Origin: Zoroaster sp. YZ-2022
Taxonomy: Eukaryota > Echinodermata > Asteroidea > Forcipulatida > Zoroasteridae
Assembly: GCA_029582265.1 (NCBI GenBank)
Contig: CM055833.1
Location: 29,850,288 to 29,914,287, forward strand
Length of the DNA stretch: 64,000 nt
Reading direction: 5' to 3'
Part shown: positions 60,464-64,000 of the stretch, in pieces
Layout: the number at the start of each line of letters is the position of its first letter
How positions within the stretch are numbered: position 1 is the stretch's first letter
Program-made: the position numbers and the translations under genes
The notes under the pieces: generated by a model
What the model saw: only the letters and a program-made list of their open reading frames with translations
Told to the model about the DNA's origin: nothing
Database searches by the model: none

Positions 60464-63378
60464 ATGCCAGGCCAGACTAATGAACCAGTCATTGTGGATG
60501 TGTGGGAGTCGAACTTGGAGGAGACATTTATGAAGATTAGAATAATTGTGCAACAGTATAATTATGTCGCCATGGTAATATATTATCGTAGGAACTAATC
60601 TGGATTTTACAAAAATTATATTTTTTTAATTATATAGATTGTACGCAGTTCTTAGATATCTGGGTTCTATCAGGGGCATATTTCATGGAGCTGCTAAGCA
60701 GAAACATTCTCTTTGTAAAATTAACTGACATCCAGCCAAAGTGTACACATTTTGCATGAACATTTGGCTGGTACCCACCAAAACCTGCAAAGCACTTTAT
60801 TTAACAAGAAGGAAAAGACGAGGAGCTTGTCAAATCAAGGAAAAGAAAAATCTGAGAAACTAAAAAATTGCCTCAAATTGCTTTTTAGAATATTTAACAT
60901 ATCCACTGTTATCAAACAATACTACAAATATTGCAATTTGGGGGATATAAACTATTTGTAACGCAGAGAAAACATTCAGCATTTTTCTTTAGTTTCCATT
61001 TTTTTATTTTTTTGGTTTACATTTTTGACATAAATTGTTAACAAACTTACAGGACACAGAATTCCCAGGGGTTGTTGCCCGACCTATCGGTGAATTTCGT
61101 AGCAACTCTGAATACCAATATCAGCTGCATAGATGTAACGTTGACCTCCTCAAGATAATCCAACTAGGCTTGACCTTTTGTGACGACGTTGGTAACTTCC
61201 CTTTAACTGGAGCAGCCACCTTCCAGTTCAACTTCAAGTTTAATCTCACGTAAGTAGAAGAAACATTGCCTTGAATAAATTCAGTTTAGCATTAATTATT
61301 TCAATACACATCAGCATATTACATAATAACCTTAACCTTCTGACTAGTTTGACTCGGAACATTCCCAAATCCACCCAAATCTACTGTTGGACAAGAAAGA
61401 ATTGGGACACTCCAGGCCCCATGTAAAGTATCCTTGTCTGGGATATACAGTGTTGAGTCCATCATAATACACAACCAGATATTGTATCTGGTAATACGTC
61501 ATTATTTCATTGACATACAATATTACTGTGATAATGTGTATAAATGTAGTAATTTTTTCAAGAGAAAATTATATGTGATTAAATTTACAATCCATAACAG
61601 AGAGGATATGTATGCACAAGACTCCATCGACCTCTTAGCCAACTCTGGTATCCAGTTTAAGAAACACGAGGAGGAAGGAGTGGATGTGGGGCACTTTGCT
61701 GAGCTCCTCATGACCTCTGGGGTCATACTCAACGACAAAGTCAGGTGGATCACGTTTCATAGGTAAGTTCCTGCCCCTCCCCCCCTCCCCCAATCTTCCT
61801 TCTCTTATTGTCTTTGTTCTTAAAAATTTGCATCTAGTTTTTACCAAACAAACAAATTTGTTTTTTCCAACTGAACAGTGGGTATGATTTCTCCTATCTC
61901 CTGAAAGTGTTGACTGTTTCGCATCTGCCGTCCGATGAGGCAGAATTTTTTGAGTTACTGCGGATCTATTTCCCCCGAATCTATGACGTGAAGTACCTGA
62001 TGAAGAGTTGTAAGGATCTCAAGGGTGGTCTGCAAGAAGTTGCTGATTTTCTGCAGGTGAGTCTTTCTCATTAGTGTAGTGAGAGTGAACTCAAACACTC
62101 AGCAATGCATGTTTTGTGTTTGCACATGCAAGCAACGGACAGTTTAGTCTGAAGATCTGACATCACAATTTGATGCTTGTGAATTACACCTGATATCGGC
62201 CATGCAGCCACCATGTTTGTTTCCCAGAGATTCAACTTTGACCTTGGTTAGTAGCTAGCGCAAGCCTTGAATCATGACGTCAGATCTTCAACACAACGTA
62301 TCCAATTAAATCCCTTGAATGGTATACCAAGAGCCTGTCTTTATTCTTCAGGATAAAGACATGGGACCAGTCAAAGGACAGTTATGCATTTGTGGGACTC
62401 CCACAAAACGATGCAATGCGATGCAATGCGATGCATCCAATATGCTGAACTAAACTGGGTTAACTGAACCACCTGTATCACCAGGCATTACTTTGCACTG
62501 TTCATGCTTCATCTTGATTGATTTACAGGACCCTGTTGTATTGCAAAGTGCAAACCCCCTTAGATACATTCTTTTTCCATGGTGATGTGTTGTCAGTTGG
62601 CCAGTTAATGATTACATCAGATACCAGCATACTTGTAAAAATGTTATCAAGATATCCAACAACACCCACACAATGCAAGATTCATTTCTTCTGAAGACAA
62701 TCAGAAGACAATCGGAAGACAATCAACTCATAAGAGATATTGCATGGTGCTGCCACAAACCTTCCTTTTAATACTGTTTTCCACCATGCAAAGCAAGCTT
62801 CACAATCCTATCTCAGATTCATCAAATGAAAGTCTAGCTCCTTGAAGGCTGTATTCTTTTCTCATGATCAGATCCAGAGGGTTGGACCACAGCATCAAGC
62901 AGGCAGTGACAGCCTCTTAACACAACTTGCCTTCTTTAAGATGAGAGAGGTAAATTTCATTTCATTATTTTGTCATTTGTAGTATTTGTTTTTAATATAC
63001 TGATACTTCTCAGGGAGATTGGTTCTAGAAAGTTCTGAAAATGAAATGATGCTGAAAGCATTTAACAGCATCCTCATTTACCCTTTTGTCATCTTGTAAT
63101 TGTCATTTCCTAACCTTCTCATCTTCTTGGGGAGTATGAAGACAATTGCTAGGTGGCAACAGACTTAGAGGTCCTTTTTTCATGGTTTTCCACTGGTGAT
63201 ATTTGTGTGTTCATTAATGCTGTACTCCCTCTCCCTCCCAAACCAGAGTTACTTTGAAGACAACATTGATGACGACAAGTACTGCGGTCACCTCTATGGC
63301 CTCGGGTCAGGGTTCACTCAGAACGGAAACTACAATGACGAGATTAATAATACAACAACCAATACAACTACAACGTAG
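60464..63378 (+). CDS. CNOT7: CNOT7/CAF1, CCR4-NOT deadenylase subunit, 6 exons, 285 aa
   Basis: Catalytic DEDD-family 3' exonuclease of the CCR4-NOT complex that shortens mRNA poly(A) tails. Exons: 60464-60574, 61053-61249, 61601-61762, 61879-62056, 62872-62949, 63247-63378. All are GT-AG, phases fit, total 858 nt. Length equals human CNOT7. Catalytic residues are present: D38 and E40 (DTEFPG), D160 (SGYDF), H224 and D229 (GPQHQAGSD). The core is very close to vertebrate CNOT7/8 ([41 protein letters not shown]). The C-terminus is asparagine/threonine-rich (NNTTTNTTTT) and unlike vertebrate tails. One gene here corresponds to the vertebrate CNOT7/CNOT8 pair. A 5'UTR exon likely begins at about 60331. 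Confidence 0.97.
62150..62290. mobile_element. Short MITE in CNOT7 intron 4
   Basis: Ends tgaagatctgacatca and its mirror tgacgtcagatcttca form inverted repeats of about 35 bp with mismatches (62150-62290). Non-coding. Confidence 0.6.
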
Positions 63379-64000
63379 CCAAAGGTTCATCCTGTAATCA
63401 TATTCAGAGTATCATTGTACAAGTGTTCTTGCTGGAAGTTGTTTAATACTCAAGAATTTGTTATGAGACATCATCGTCAATATGGGTAAGACATGTGTCA
63501 TTTTGCAGTTCTGCATTACTGTAACATGGGAAATCAGAAATTAATTAACACGTTCATGGAATAATCACTACTGAAACTAGTGAATCAAACAATTCTACAA
63601 ATATGGAAAGAGTTCCTCTGTTCTCTTTTGTAACTTTTGTTTTTCTTAATTTTGACACAAACCTAGTTTGTTGCACTTACTTTTGAAGCTGTAAAAAGCA
63701 TTTTTTCTGAAATGAGATATTAACTAATCTTATCGCCTGTCTTAAAGTCGCATATTAAAGGTCAAATTCCATCACATTTACACCTTTTCTTTCTTTTCCA
63801 TCTTTTCCATACCATTTTGCTTCATCCCACCAACATTTTTAGTAATCATTTAAAACATACTTTTACACAAGTTCTGTATTATTCCAATCATCATTATCTT
63901 CATTCTGTCATACCATATCAGTGCAGAGGAACTCTTTCCCTTATAATCTTATAACAAAATTATGTCCAACAAACAAATCATTCTTTTGATATGCTGCCAG
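63379..64000 (+). other. CNOT7 3'UTR and downstream sequence
   Basis: AT-rich sequence after the CNOT7 stop. No canonical AATAAA was seen close by; the 3' end of the transcript cannot be placed. No other gene is visible up to the window edge. Confidence 0.4.

Overview
The window is AT-rich invertebrate nuclear DNA from a draft assembly (one 500-N gap at 33872-34371). Genes are split by short phase-consistent GT-AG introns, and much of the sequence is transposable-element (TE) debris. The gene content and repeats fit a marine deuterostome, most likely an echinoderm or a relative. That is an inference; nothing here fixes the species.

Four host-type genes can be assembled exon by exon with an open frame throughout. 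(1) 1343-8103, minus: a 7-exon aldo-keto reductase (368 aa) with the full D-Y-K-H catalytic tetrad. (2) 19227-20852, plus: a 3-exon gene for a free-standing P2X7-type C-terminal (ballast) domain behind an acidic tail; it lies inside sequence that splits a LINE. (3) 42999-51025, minus: a 10-exon VPS37A gene (ESCRT-I, 417 aa). (4) 60464-63378, plus: a 6-exon CNOT7/CAF1 deadenylase gene (285 aa) with a probable upstream 5'UTR exon. Genes 3 and 4 stand head to head, the same arrangement as human CNOT7 and VPS37A on 8p22.

Layout. 1-8450: AKR gene, with a minisatellite just past its 3' end and MITEs and a LINE scrap in its introns. 8450-16250: AT-rich sequence with MITEs, a 137-bp palindrome, hAT and Harbinger transposase N-terminal pieces and a GC-rich minisatellite. 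16250-25830: an I-group-like LINE (endonuclease, reverse transcriptase, RNase H, microsatellite tail) interrupted by the P2X7-domain insertion and by a 1.5-kb hAT-like element. 26400-29600: a decayed LINE of the restriction-like-endonuclease type. 29640-33590: a hAT-like relic carrying two further insertions, one about 3 kb and unassigned. 34372-39479: a degenerate Ty3/gypsy element on the minus strand with a PHD finger between RNase H and integrase. 39733-42990: tandem repeats and SINEs. 43000-64000: the VPS37A-CNOT7 pair, separated by a hAT element with an 8-bp target duplication, a Mutator-like element with a 9-bp target duplication, and a CR1-like 5' scrap with a 2A-like motif.

Functionally the host genes are unrelated housekeeping genes (carbonyl reduction, endosomal sorting, mRNA deadenylation) plus the P2X7-domain orphan. 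The rest is TE history, and nesting allows relative dating in several places.
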